A stretch of 64,000 nt of DNA from the NCBI GenBank assembly GCA_965228415.1, contig OZ245814.1, positions 7,316,001-7,380,000 of the forward strand, written 5' to 3'. Positions 35,403 through 43,498 of the stretch are shown piece by piece; positions within the stretch are counted from its first letter, which is position 1; every line of letters begins with the position of its first letter. The translations under genes and the position numbers were made by a program. The DNA comes from Agaribacillus sp965228415. Its GTDB lineage: Bacteria > Bacteroidota > Bacteroidia > Cytophagales > Cyclobacteriaceae. The notes under the pieces are model-generated. The model ran no database searches and had not been told where the DNA came from. It was given only the letters and a program-made list of their open reading frames with translations.

Positions 35403-36122
35403 TCAGATAGCCAGAAGTAATGTACTGACCAGTAAAAGCAGGAGACTTTGGATTTCGTTTTTGAGCGCCGGTTCTCTTTCGATCTTTTTCATGAGTTCCA
35501 GGGCACTGTTGACACCTAACTTTTTCATAATGTTAAAACGATGCGTCTCAATGGTGCGTATGCTTTTGCCTAACTGCTTGGCGATTTCTTTGTTATTGAC
35601 ACCTTCGTATAATAAATGAAGGATTTCTTTTTCACGTTTTGTCAGGTGATACTGCTCGTCATCAGCGATCAATTGGCTTTGAACGGGACGGTTTTTAATT
35701 GTCAGGTAATTGTTTACCAAAATACTCGAGATATCGCCGCTGAAATACTTTTCTCCTTCACTCACTGTGTCGATGGCCTTAATGAATTCCTCTTTGCTGG
35801 AATCTTTTAAAAGATAACCTGCTGCACCTACTTCGATCGATTGAATAATGTATTCTTCATCATCATGCATAGATAATACCAGGGCTTTGGTGGAAGCGGA
35901 GAAATTGGGAAGGTTTTTTACAGTTTCTATGCCATTCATCTCAGGCATTCGGATATCCACAATCAATACATCGGGTTGGCTTTGCCGGCACTTTTCCAAT
36001 GCCTCTTTGCCGTTGGAAGCTTCATCGATCACCTGAATACCTCCTTCATTTTCTAATAAGGCTTTAATGCCATTTCTAACAATTTGATGATCATCAGCCA
36101 ATATAACAGTGATTGGATTCAT
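35403..36122 (-). CDS. NarL/FixJ-type response regulator, probable nitrate/nitrite regulator
   Basis: A 239-residue regulator. Receiver: acidic pocket ILADDHQIVRNGIKA, phosphoacceptor D56 in VLIVDIRMPEMNG, T/S in VLSMHDD and K in YLLKDSSKEEF. The C-terminal LuxR/NarL helix-turn-helix is LTKREKEILHLLYEGVNNKEIAKQLGKSIRTIETHR. After it the protein ends in an unusual hydrophobic tail (QSLLLLLVSTLLLAI), which is not part of the domain. It follows the kinase gene by 4 bp and lies between nirD and the porin operon, so nitrate regulation is likely. The candidate DNA target is the TACGTAA/T box. Confidence 0.92.
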   Translation of the reverse strand: MNPITVILADDHQIVRNGIKALLENEGGIQVIDEASNGKEALEKCRQSQPDVLIVDIRMPEMNGIETVKNLPNFSASTKALVLSMHDDEEYIIQSIEVGAAGYLLKDSSKEEFIKAIDTVSEGEKYFSGDISSILVNNYLTIKNRPVQSQLIADDEQYHLTKREKEILHLLYEGVNNKEIAKQLGKSIRTIETHRFNIMKKLGVNSALELMKKIEREPALKNEIQSLLLLLVSTLLLAI

Positions 36123-36126
36123 TTTT

Positions 36127-37935
36127 CTAATTTAATGGTATGGTCAGGTCGATTTGGGTACCATTCCCCGGTTCCGAGTGTAAATTAAAATTACCGCTGA
36201 TAAAAGCTGTTCTTTCTTTCATATTAAAAATTCCGTGCCCCGAGGCTGAGAAATGTCCGGATTCCTTCAGTTTTTTTACATCAAAACCTTTGCCGTCATC
36301 TGCTATGATAATACGTAGTTGGGAACTGCTATGCTCCAGCGAAACTTTAATATTTGCAGCTTTGCTATATTTGACGGCATTGTTAACAGCTTCCTGGATG
36401 ATGCGATATACGTTTGTTTCGATATGCTTATCCAACCGGTTGATAAAACCGGATTTATTGTCGAATATAATGTTTATTTCAGATAGTTTTTCTACCTCAT
36501 TACAGAATTTCTTAATGGCTGGGGCAATTCCAAAGTCGCTCAGGCTGCTGGGCGTTAGATTAAAAGAGACTCTGCGGACCTCTTTGATAACATTTTTCAA
36601 CATTGATTTTGTTTCGTCAAATCGCCTTCTGCTGTGCACGGAGCTTGACGGGTTAATAGCTTCCATGTTGAGTTTCATCGCCGTCAGCATCTGACCGATC
36701 CCATCATGAATTTCTCGCGAGATTCTTTTTCTTTCCTCTTCCTGGCCTTCCAATATTAAAACAGAGCGATATTCCTGTTCCTTAACACGTTTTTCAATTT
36801 TCTCACGATTGATTTCCCGCGAGCGCATCTGTGCTTCTTTGATCTCTGTCATGTCCCTGGCGATCACCATCAATTCGTTTTTATTTTCCTTCCGGTTGTT
36901 TACCGGCACAATGCTGGTATCCAGCCAAAAGAAATCTCCTGACTTTCCCGTCAGCTTTATCTCCCCGTTCCAGGTCTTGCCGGCCGTCAATATATTCATA
37001 ACCTCTTTGATGAATTCGGGATTGTAGCCATCTCTTTCAAGCAGCTGGATAATGTTTTCGGGCAATTCCTCTTTATCGTATTCCAACAGCCGTTTAAAGT
37101 TTTCCGAGACATAGGTAATTTTTCCAAAATCATTGGTTTTCAGAAATATCATGGGTTGTTCCGGTTCCAGATTGACGGCCTCCAGATCCTGGTATGATTT
37201 TTCAAGTTCGCCATAGAGCTTATTAATTTCGCGTGTCATGTTTTTGGACGCCTCTTCGGAAATGATAAGGCTCGCAATTGTTTTCTTAACGTTTTTAGCT
37301 ATTGGACGGAAGATGAAGATGAGCTCGATGAGGATGATGCCCAAAGAGATCGCCAGCAATATCATTTCAATCCTTTTTAGACCCTCAACTTTCGCTTTGG
37401 CCTCGCGGTCATATTGGAATACAATATCATCCATGATCGCTAAAAAATTGCCTTCGTTGGCCAGAATGTCGTCGATAAAGGGGTTTAACTGCGGTTTCGA
37501 TCCCAACTGCCTCATTTTATCAATGATGGCCGTGATGGACTGTGCATTGCTTACCATGGCGACAAAATGGGGCTCGATCTTTTGAAACATGTCGGTGATA
37601 ACAACAGAGTTGTTTTCGTTTAAAGGATGTGCCTCATCTCCTTTCACCAAACTGTTGTGGGCCTCGCTCCACAAGCGCAGGGTCTCGTCGAGCTCATCCC
37701 GGTGTGATTTGATGACCGACAGCTCCGTTGCTTCCCTGATTTGCAAAACAATTTTGCTTATTTTTTGACTTAACATTCGCTGCCGGCCGGCAATGTTGAT
37801 GATTCGGGAATCGTTTTGTTGCCTGTCAATAAAGTTTTGGATAAAAATCTGGCTGATAATGATGCTGGCAGCGATACCGGAAAGTGCCAGCATATAAAAA
37901 ATACCAAGCCTTTCAAATTTGATTTTAAATGGCAT
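36127..37935 (-). CDS. NarX-like sensor histidine kinase
   Basis: A 602-residue membrane kinase: helix 1 (about 11-30), a periplasmic part of type IV pili/PilJ or NarX type containing the P-box-like RIINIAGRQRMLSQKISK (43-60), helix 2 (about 187-208), a coiled coil, a PAS domain (DFGKITYVSENFKRLLEYDKEELP, about 270-370), the dimerisation/His motif HisKA_3 (RKRISREIHDGIGQMLTAMK) and the HATPase domain (IIQEAVNNAVKYSKA, ADDGKGFDV, GHGIFNMKERT). In NarX/NarQ the P-box binds nitrate or nitrite between the subunits; this suggests the same signal. The gene lies 40 bp downstream of nirD. Confidence 0.92.
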   Translation of the reverse strand: MPFKIKFERLGIFYMLALSGIAASIIISQIFIQNFIDRQQNDSRIINIAGRQRMLSQKISKIVLQIREATELSVIKSHRDELDETLRLWSEAHNSLVKGDEAHPLNENNSVVITDMFQKIEPHFVAMVSNAQSITAIIDKMRQLGSKPQLNPFIDDILANEGNFLAIMDDIVFQYDREAKAKVEGLKRIEMILLAISLGIILIELIFIFRPIAKNVKKTIASLIISEEASKNMTREINKLYGELEKSYQDLEAVNLEPEQPMIFLKTNDFGKITYVSENFKRLLEYDKEELPENIIQLLERDGYNPEFIKEVMNILTAGKTWNGEIKLTGKSGDFFWLDTSIVPVNNRKENKNELMVIARDMTEIKEAQMRSREINREKIEKRVKEQEYRSVLILEGQEEERKRISREIHDGIGQMLTAMKLNMEAINPSSSVHSRRRFDETKSMLKNVIKEVRRVSFNLTPSSLSDFGIAPAIKKFCNEVEKLSEINIIFDNKSGFINRLDKHIETNVYRIIQEAVNNAVKYSKAANIKVSLEHSSSQLRIIIADDGKGFDVKKLKESGHFSASGHGIFNMKERTAFISGNFNLHSEPGNGTQIDLTIPLN

Positions 37936-37975
37936 ATTATAAATTTACGAATTCTTGATCATACGATGTTGTGGC

Positions 37976-38353
37976 TTATTCGGCAAACCCAATGTAAACA
38001 TAACCATTTTCAATTTTAACCGGATAAGTAGCTAAATCACATTCGTCTCCATTAAGATTTTTACCGCTTTTTAATGAAAATGTTTTTTTGTGAAAAGGAC
38101 AAGCTACTTTTGGTTCTTTGCCGGTTGAGCCAATCATACCTCTCGATAAGATCATCTGTTTTTTATGAGGACAAAGGTTTTGGCTGGCGTACCACTCCCG
38201 GCGGCGGTTGAAGTTGTAAACGGCTACCTGCAGATCGTTGTATAGAATACAGGCACCACCATCAACCGGAAAATCGGATGTTTTGGCAGCTCTGAACCAT
38301 GTTTTTACGTTTTCCGGCTCTACGGTTTTATATTGATTTAGCAATGTTGTCAT
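37976..38353 (-). CDS. nirD: Nitrite reductase small subunit NirD (Rieske-like)
   Basis: A 125-residue NirD. It forms a Rieske-like beta fold (VKTWFRAAKTSDFPVDGGACILYND; NLCPHKKQMILSRGMIGSTG; KVACPFHKKTFSLKSGKNLNGDECDLATYPVKIENGYVYIGF). The C-P-H-K and C-P-F-H residues match a complete Rieske CxH...CxxH pattern, unlike many NirD proteins that lack it; ligand status needs modelling. It partners NirB in NADH-dependent nitrite reduction to ammonium. It lies 40 bp downstream of nirB. Confidence 0.92.
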   Translation of the reverse strand: MTTLLNQYKTVEPENVKTWFRAAKTSDFPVDGGACILYNDLQVAVYNFNRRREWYASQNLCPHKKQMILSRGMIGSTGKEPKVACPFHKKTFSLKSGKNLNGDECDLATYPVKIENGYVYIGFAE

Positions 38354-38393
38354 GTTTTGTTACTTTCTGTTTTTCCTGATTAATTTTTCCTTT

Positions 38394-40883
38394 TCACCCC
38401 CATGCCACCGGCATCTTTTGATCCCTGACCACCTCGTAGTGAAGGTTTGAGTCCGTTTCGTCGGAATTTACAAAATGCTTGAATCTGGCTCTCAGACTGG
38501 GATTATTTACCACTTCCTTCCATTCACACTTGTAGGTATCAATCATGAACTGCATTTCCTGTTCGAGTTGTTTGGCAATGCCAAGCGAGTCATTAATCAC
38601 CACGTCTTTCAGGTAATCAATTCCTCCTGGCAGTTTATTGAGCCAGGTAGCGGTCCGGTTCAGTGGTTCGGCTGTCTTTATGTAAAGCATTAGGAAGCGA
38701 TCGATGTATTTGATACAGGTTTCATCATCAATATCTCCGGCCAGCAGCACAGCGTGTTGCGGGTTAGCGCCGCCGTTACCACATACATATAAATTCCAAC
38801 CTATTTCAGTGGCGATAATACCAAAATCTTTGCTCTGAGCTTCGGCACACTCTCTACGACAACCAGATACGGCACTTTTTAGTTTATGCGGCGCTCTCAA
38901 CCCACGGTATCGTTCTTCTACCCTGATCGCAAATGAAACGGAGTCATGCAGACCATACCTGCACCACGAAGAGCCCACGCAGCTCTTAACCGTTCTTAAT
39001 GCCTTTCCATAGGCGTGACCACTTTCAAACCCGGCATTGATCAATTCCTCCCAAATATCCGGTAATTGATCAACACGCGCACCAAACAAATCAATGCGCT
39101 GCCCACCGGTTATTTTGGTGTATAAATCGTATTTTTTGGCCACCATGCCAATCACAATCAATTTGTCCGGTGTGATCTCGCCACCGGGGATTCTTGGCAC
39201 CACCGAATAAGAACCCCCCTTTTGAATATTGGCTAAAAACCGGTCATTGGTATCCTGGATTGTATCCTGATTTACGATTAACTCATTCCAGGTACTGGCT
39301 AGTATCGACGCGATAGCGGGTTTGCAAATTTCACACCCATCTCCCTTTCCATATGCGTTCAACAGTTCATCGTATGATTTGATTTTTTTTACCTTGATGA
39401 TGTCAAGTAATTCCTGACGGGTATAACTGAAGTGCTCACAAATAGTTTGTTTCACTGTTTTACCCATGGCCTTGTGACAGTCATTCATGATATCCTTTAC
39501 CATTGGTGTACAGGCGCCACAACCTGTGCAGGCTTTGGTGACGGCCTTTACCTGCTCTAACTTTTCCAATCCGCCCGATTTAATGGCTTCTACAATATCT
39601 CCTTTGCTGATATCCTCACAAGAGCAAACCTGGGCACTGTCAGGCAGGCTAATTCCCTGATGGCTATCGGTTCCCGCTCTTTTGCCGAGAATCAAGTCCT
39701 CCGGGTTGGGTGGGAGGGTAAGATTGTTTTTGGTAATTTGAAGCAGCTGGTTGTAATCCCTGGTATCGCCAACCAGCATGCCACCCAGTAGTTGGCTGCC
39801 ATCTTCCGAAATATTGATTCTTTTATAAATCCCGGCCAGCGTGTCCTGCCAAATAATTGGCCGGTGAGGCCTGGATTCTGCCAACGCATCTCCGAAGCTA
39901 GCCACCTCGACCCCAATTAGTTTCAGTTTGGTGGACATATCGAATCCTTCAAATTCCTTTTTATCGTCTCCTACCAGTTGTTTGACCACCACATCAGCCA
40001 TTTCATAACCGGGGGCAACCAGGCCGTAAATCATATTATCGTACAAGGCCACCTCGCCAATAGCAAAAATGTGCGGATCGCTGGTTTGCATTAAATTATT
40101 TACAATAACACCGCCTCTTTCCCCTGTTGTCAGGCCGCTTTTTTGAGCTAGTTCATCTCTGGGTCTGATACCACAGGAGATGATCAGCGTATCGACGTCA
40201 AGTTTGGAGTCATCGGTGAAAGTCAGGGCATCCAATTGACCGTTGCCGCTAATTTCCCGGGTGGACTTATTCAGATGAATGGTCAGACCGAGCTTTTCCA
40301 ACTCATGTTGCAATACGCCGGCCCCGTTGGCATCCAGCTGCCGTGGCATTAACCTTGAAGCAAACTCTACTACATGAGTTTCCAGCCCCATATCAAAAGC
40401 AGCTTTAGCCGCTTCCAGTCCCAATAATCCACCGCCCAATACAGCAGCTGACCTTACCTCTTTCCCAAATTGAATGATGTTTTCCAAATCCTCTATAGTT
40501 CTGTAGACAAATACGCCCTTTTTGTCTGTGCCGCTAATGGTGGGAACAAACGGTACAGAGCCGGTAGCGAGGACCAGTATGTCGTAATATGCCTCAGTGC
40601 CTTTATGCGTCACTATTTTCTTATTTTCCCGGTCTATACGGGTTACCATGGTGCCGGTAATCAATTCGATGTTTTTCTCTTTATACCATTCTTTTGAGGC
40701 CAACAAAAGGCTATCTGCTGATTGTTTGGTGAAATATTCGCTTAGATGAACACGATCATACGCCGGCAGATGCTCCTCACCGTAAACCGAAATTGAAAAA
40801 CGGGAATTCTGATCGGCTGTGTGAAGTTTTTCACAGAATTTGTAGCCTACCATGCCATTACCAATAACAATAACTTTTTTCAT
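38394..40883 (-). CDS. nirB: Nitrite reductase large subunit NirB (NADH-dependent)
   Basis: An 829-residue cytoplasmic enzyme reducing nitrite to ammonium. Residues 1-~400 bind FAD and NADH (KKVIVIGNGMVGYKF; SAAVLGGGLLGLEAAKAAFDM; HIFAIGEVALYDN). Two BFD-type [2Fe-2S] parts follow (VCSCEDISKGDIVEA...CTGCGACTPMV, about 425-475; TICEHFSY...GDGCEICKP, about 490-540). The C-terminal half holds the ferredoxin-like and siroheme domains: C-x5-C in SCVGSSWCRYG and C-x3-C in SGCRRECAEAQ bind the siroheme-[4Fe-4S] centre. Length and order are canonical. It is divergent from cobA, with several TACGTA boxes in the 104-bp gap. Confidence 0.96.
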   Translation of the reverse strand: MKKVIVIGNGMVGYKFCEKLHTADQNSRFSISVYGEEHLPAYDRVHLSEYFTKQSADSLLLASKEWYKEKNIELITGTMVTRIDRENKKIVTHKGTEAYYDILVLATGSVPFVPTISGTDKKGVFVYRTIEDLENIIQFGKEVRSAAVLGGGLLGLEAAKAAFDMGLETHVVEFASRLMPRQLDANGAGVLQHELEKLGLTIHLNKSTREISGNGQLDALTFTDDSKLDVDTLIISCGIRPRDELAQKSGLTTGERGGVIVNNLMQTSDPHIFAIGEVALYDNMIYGLVAPGYEMADVVVKQLVGDDKKEFEGFDMSTKLKLIGVEVASFGDALAESRPHRPIIWQDTLAGIYKRINISEDGSQLLGGMLVGDTRDYNQLLQITKNNLTLPPNPEDLILGKRAGTDSHQGISLPDSAQVCSCEDISKGDIVEAIKSGGLEKLEQVKAVTKACTGCGACTPMVKDIMNDCHKAMGKTVKQTICEHFSYTRQELLDIIKVKKIKSYDELLNAYGKGDGCEICKPAIASILASTWNELIVNQDTIQDTNDRFLANIQKGGSYSVVPRIPGGEITPDKLIVIGMVAKKYDLYTKITGGQRIDLFGARVDQLPDIWEELINAGFESGHAYGKALRTVKSCVGSSWCRYGLHDSVSFAIRVEERYRGLRAPHKLKSAVSGCRRECAEAQSKDFGIIATEIGWNLYVCGNGGANPQHAVLLAGDIDDETCIKYIDRFLMLYIKTAEPLNRTATWLNKLPGGIDYLKDVVINDSLGIAKQLEQEMQFMIDTYKCEWKEVVNNPSLRARFKHFVNSDETDSNLHYEVVRDQKMPVAWG

Positions 40884-40908
40884 AATGTCGCTAATAGAGT
40901 ATTAAAAT

Positions 40909-40924
40909 TACGTAAATTTACGTA
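40909..40924. promoter_or_regulatory. NarL-like 7-2-7 box between nirB and cobA
   Basis: TACGTAA, 2-bp gap AT, TTACGTA: perfect inverted heptamers. Its centre (40916.5) is 31 bp from the centre of the cobA -7 element, the same spacing as at the porin promoter. On the other side it lies about 26-41 bp from the nirB ATG. Confidence 0.6.
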
Positions 40925-40943
40925 ATTAATTTTGTAATCATAA

Positions 40944-40951
40944 TATATTTT
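40944..40951 (+). promoter_or_regulatory. -7 element TATATTTT of cobA
   Basis: Seven of eight bases match the Bacteroidota -7 consensus TAnnTTTG; the porin promoter has TATATTTG. Predicted transcript start is around 40957-40958, which makes a leader of about 30 nt to the cobA ATG. Confidence 0.45.
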
Positions 40952-40958
40952 ACGTAAA
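40949..40958. promoter_or_regulatory. Single palindromic TACGTA site
   Basis: TTTACGTAAA is a perfect 10-bp palindrome overlapping the predicted cobA start. On the minus strand its centre lies about 70 bp from the nirB ATG, with a poor -7 match (TAATTACG) 29 bp below it, so it could activate nirB. Confidence 0.35.
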
Positions 40959-40971
40959 TATTGATTTATTT

Positions 40972-40987
40972 TACGATTAAATACGTA
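40972..40987. promoter_or_regulatory. Third TACG box pair, abutting the cobA start
   Basis: TACGATT, 2-bp gap AA, ATACGTA, an imperfect 7-2-7 pair. It directly touches the ATG at 40988. If functional it would lie in the cobA leader or act on nirB from about -90. Confidence 0.4.
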
Positions 40988-41785
40988 ATGAATACTAAGA
41001 TGAAAATGAAAGAACCTCAATTAATACTGGTGGGAGCAGGTCCTGGAGACGCAGATTTGATTACTTTAAAAGGAATAGGTGCGCTGAAAGCGGCAGATGT
41101 GGTTTTATATGATGCCTTGGCCAATAAAGCCTTACTGGACTACGTAAAACCGCGGGCTATTAAAGTATTTGTAGGCAAGCGGGCCGGGTTACACCATTAC
41201 CAGCAGTTTGCCATTAACAAGATGATTGTTAAATATGCAATGCAATTCGGGACGGTAGTCCGATTAAAAGGTGGTGATCCCTACGTTTTTGGCAGAGGAC
41301 ATGAAGAAGCTGCCTATGCCCGTCGTCACGGGCTTAAAGTGACTTTGATTCCAGGGGTGTCAAGCGCTATTGCAGTGCCGGCGCTACAAGACATACCGCT
41401 TACTAAAAGAGGCGTATGTCATAGCTTTTGTGTGGTTACGGCTACAGGGAAAGATGGGCAGCTGACCGGAGATATCAAATGGGCGGCCACCGGCAATGGG
41501 ACGGTGGTCATTTTAATGGGGGTGAAAAAGCTGCCTGAGATTGTAGATTTGTTTAGGAAATTCAGGACTGATGCTGAACCGGTCGCTATTATCCGGAATG
41601 GAACCTGTGCTAACGAGGTTTTGGGACTGGGAACATTAAAAAATATTGTTAATGTAGCTAACGATCTATCTTTGCAGGCACCGGCAGTTATTGTCATCGG
41701 TCAGGTAATAAAGGAAAGAGCAAAAATTGAGGACAATTATTTATGGCAGCATAGCATGAATTTAGGGGAAAGTTTGTTTATTTAA
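40988..41785 (+). CDS. cobA: Uroporphyrinogen-III C-methyltransferase CobA/SUMT
   Basis: A 265-residue enzyme that methylates uroporphyrinogen III at C2 and C7 with SAM to give precorrin-2, the entry to siroheme. Signatures: LILVGAGPGDADLITLKGIGAL, VGKRAGLHHYQQFAINKMIVKYA, VVRLKGGDPYVFGRGHEEA and PGVSSAIAVPALQDIPLTKRG. I take ATG 40988 (MNTKMKMKEPQ); the frame extends to 40961 without another ATG upstream except at the predicted promoter, and later Mets at 41000 and 41006 are possible. Placed back-to-back with nirB, whose product needs siroheme. Confidence 0.94.
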   Translation: MNTKMKMKEPQLILVGAGPGDADLITLKGIGALKAADVVLYDALANKALLDYVKPRAIKVFVGKRAGLHHYQQFAINKMIVKYAMQFGTVVRLKGGDPYVFGRGHEEAAYARRHGLKVTLIPGVSSAIAVPALQDIPLTKRGVCHSFCVVTATGKDGQLTGDIKWAATGNGTVVILMGVKKLPEIVDLFRKFRTDAEPVAIIRNGTCANEVLGLGTLKNIVNVANDLSLQAPAVIVIGQVIKERAKIEDNYLWQHSMNLGESLFI

Positions 41786-41814
41786 GTATTGTTTTCAGGA
41801 CTTAAATTGATTCT

Positions 41815-42414
41815 ATGGGCGATGGTAATGTTTTATTTCCGGCTTTCTTTAAACTCCATCAACTGAGGTTATTGATTGTTGGCGGTGGTTATGTAGGCCT
41901 TGAAAAGCTTGAGGCCGTGCTGAAAAACAGCCCCGGGGCACGGGTTACGCTCGTGGCCAAAGAGATCCTGCAACCCAAAATCAGGCAGCTGGCCCGGGAA
42001 TATCCGTCTGTTAAGCTGATTGAACGAAAATTCAAGAAAAAAGACCTCGATAAAAAAGATTTGGTGATACTGGCAACTGACAGTAGAAAATTGCATGAAA
42101 AGATTAAGCAGATGACCAGTAAACGGCATCTCATGACCAATGTGGCGGATACACCTGACTTGTGCGATTTTTATTTAAGTTCTGTGGTAAAAAAAGGAGA
42201 TCTGAAAATTGCAATTTCCAGCAATGGCAAATCTCCAACGTTAACGAAGAGAATGCGACAATACCTGGAAGAGGCTTTGCCGGAGGATGTCCAGGAATTG
42301 TTAGATAACTTAGAGGAATTGCGGGGCAGATTGAAGGGGGATTTTGAATATAAAGTCAAAAAATTAAATGAAATAACCCAGGACTGGCTGGAAAAACCAC
42401 AGAAAAATGATTAA
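41815..42414 (+). CDS. Precorrin-2 dehydrogenase/sirohydrochlorin ferrochelatase (Met8/CysG N-terminal type)
   Basis: A 199-residue single-domain enzyme that oxidises precorrin-2 to sirohydrochlorin with NAD+ and probably inserts Fe2+ to make siroheme. Rossmann fold: RLLIVGGGYVGLEKLEAVL near residue 18; LVILATDSRKLHEKI; RHLMTNVADTPDLCDFYLSSVVKKGDLKIAISSNGKSPTLTKRMRQYLEE is the family core. It lies 29 bp after cobA and overlaps the DUF4202 gene by 8 bp. CobA and this gene together replace CysG, for NirB. Confidence 0.92.
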   Translation: MGDGNVLFPAFFKLHQLRLLIVGGGYVGLEKLEAVLKNSPGARVTLVAKEILQPKIRQLAREYPSVKLIERKFKKKDLDKKDLVILATDSRKLHEKIKQMTSKRHLMTNVADTPDLCDFYLSSVVKKGDLKIAISSNGKSPTLTKRMRQYLEEALPEDVQELLDNLEELRGRLKGDFEYKVKKLNEITQDWLEKPQKND

Positions 42415-42997
42415 TGACTCCGACCGATTCAACGCCACCATAGAGGCCATCGATGCGGCGAATAACGAAGATCCGAATGTAGACGTAAGTGACGGCAAAA
42501 GTATCGCCAGGGAATTATTATATAGCCTGCGTATGTCGGAAACACTTTTCCAATATGATGAAAATCCGGACGAAGTTTTGCAACTCGCAGCCAGGGCCCA
42601 ACACATCCGGCGCTGGAGTATCCCCAGAGACCAATATCCAATGGATAGAAAAGGCTATTTGCAGTGGAGAACCAAGCTGAAATTGATGCATGCGCAGCTG
42701 GTAGAAGAAATAATGGGTAATTACGGCTACGAGTCTGAGATGATTGACCAGGTAAAATTGTTGATTACTAAAAATAAGCTAAAAACCGATCCCATGTCTC
42801 AGCAACTGGAAGACGTGGTTTGCCTGGTTTTTTTAAAGTATTACTTTTCAGTGTTTCACCAAAAACACGATGAGGCCAAAGTAATCTCAATTTTGCAGAA
42901 GACATGGGGCAAGATGACCACAAAAGGCAGGGATATGGCCTTGAAAATAGATTTTGACCAGACCGGCGCTGCCCTGATCAAAAAAGCATTGAGCTAA
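42407..42997 (+). CDS. DUF4202 protein, nitrate-cluster associated
   Basis: A 196-residue all-helical protein of the DUF4202 family. Motifs: FNATIEAIDAANNEDPN near the start, ARAQHIRRWSIPRDQYPMDRKGYLQWR (a His plus RRW... pattern of HD-like metal binding) and KLMHAQLVEEIM. The last third has VVCLVFLKYYFSVF. It overlaps the preceding gene by 8 bp (ATG within the last codons), so the two are tightly coupled. Function is unknown; repeated linkage to nitrite/siroheme genes would point to a helper in siroheme or nitrite metabolism. Confidence 0.88.
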   Translation: MINDSDRFNATIEAIDAANNEDPNVDVSDGKSIARELLYSLRMSETLFQYDENPDEVLQLAARAQHIRRWSIPRDQYPMDRKGYLQWRTKLKLMHAQLVEEIMGNYGYESEMIDQVKLLITKNKLKTDPMSQQLEDVVCLVFLKYYFSVFHQKHDEAKVISILQKTWGKMTTKGRDMALKIDFDQTGAALIKKALS

Positions 42998-43049
42998 TAG
43001 GCGATGAACGCCTGAAACAAACCGAAGCCGGCATTAATAAATCAATCAC

Positions 43050-43445
43050 TCAGGACTTTTCAGCTAATGGGTTTGGGAAATTTTCGGCTTCGTTTTCCCC
43101 AGGTCTTTTGTGCAAACATTGAAAATCTTTTTCAACGCTTATAGAAAGGTTACCGTCTGCGTCAGTTGATTGTTCATGATATAGTCCGGTTTGACCTGAG
43201 TTTGCCCAATCATCGGCTAATTTCCGGGGAATGGTTACCGTCACCTCATAGTGTTCACATGTGGCCAGCATGGCTGTATGGTCACCAGAGATTTTAAGTT
43301 TATAGTGGAAATCAGGCTGCCGGCCCCCAAAATGCACCTTTTCAATCAGCTCGTTTTCCGCCATCAACTTCTGCAGATCAGATTGAGATACCCTTAATCT
43401 TATCGTATTTTTATTAAATCTTAATTTCATTTTTTTTCCCGTCAA
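43050..43445 (-). CDS. DUF7009-like small protein of unknown function
   Basis: A 131-residue soluble protein, MTGKKMKLRFNKNTIRLRVSQSDLQKLMAENELIEKV and HYKLKISGDHTAMLATCEHYEVTVTIPRKLADDWANSGQTGLYHEQ. The alternation of basic N-terminal strands and the segment TVTIPRKLADDWANS fits a family found beside nitrate-assimilation or Mo-cofactor genes in Bacteroidota (DUF7009, by memory, not confirmed). The start could also be MKLRF (residue 6). It stands alone on the minus strand between DUF4202 and mobA. Confidence 0.6.
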   Translation of the reverse strand: MTGKKMKLRFNKNTIRLRVSQSDLQKLMAENELIEKVHFGGRQPDFHYKLKISGDHTAMLATCEHYEVTVTIPRKLADDWANSGQTGLYHEQSTDADGNLSISVEKDFQCLHKRPGENEAENFPNPLAEKS

Positions 43446-43498
43446 CTTAGTTGTAAACTTAGGGAGAACTTTTTATTAATTGTTAAATCTTCACACTT

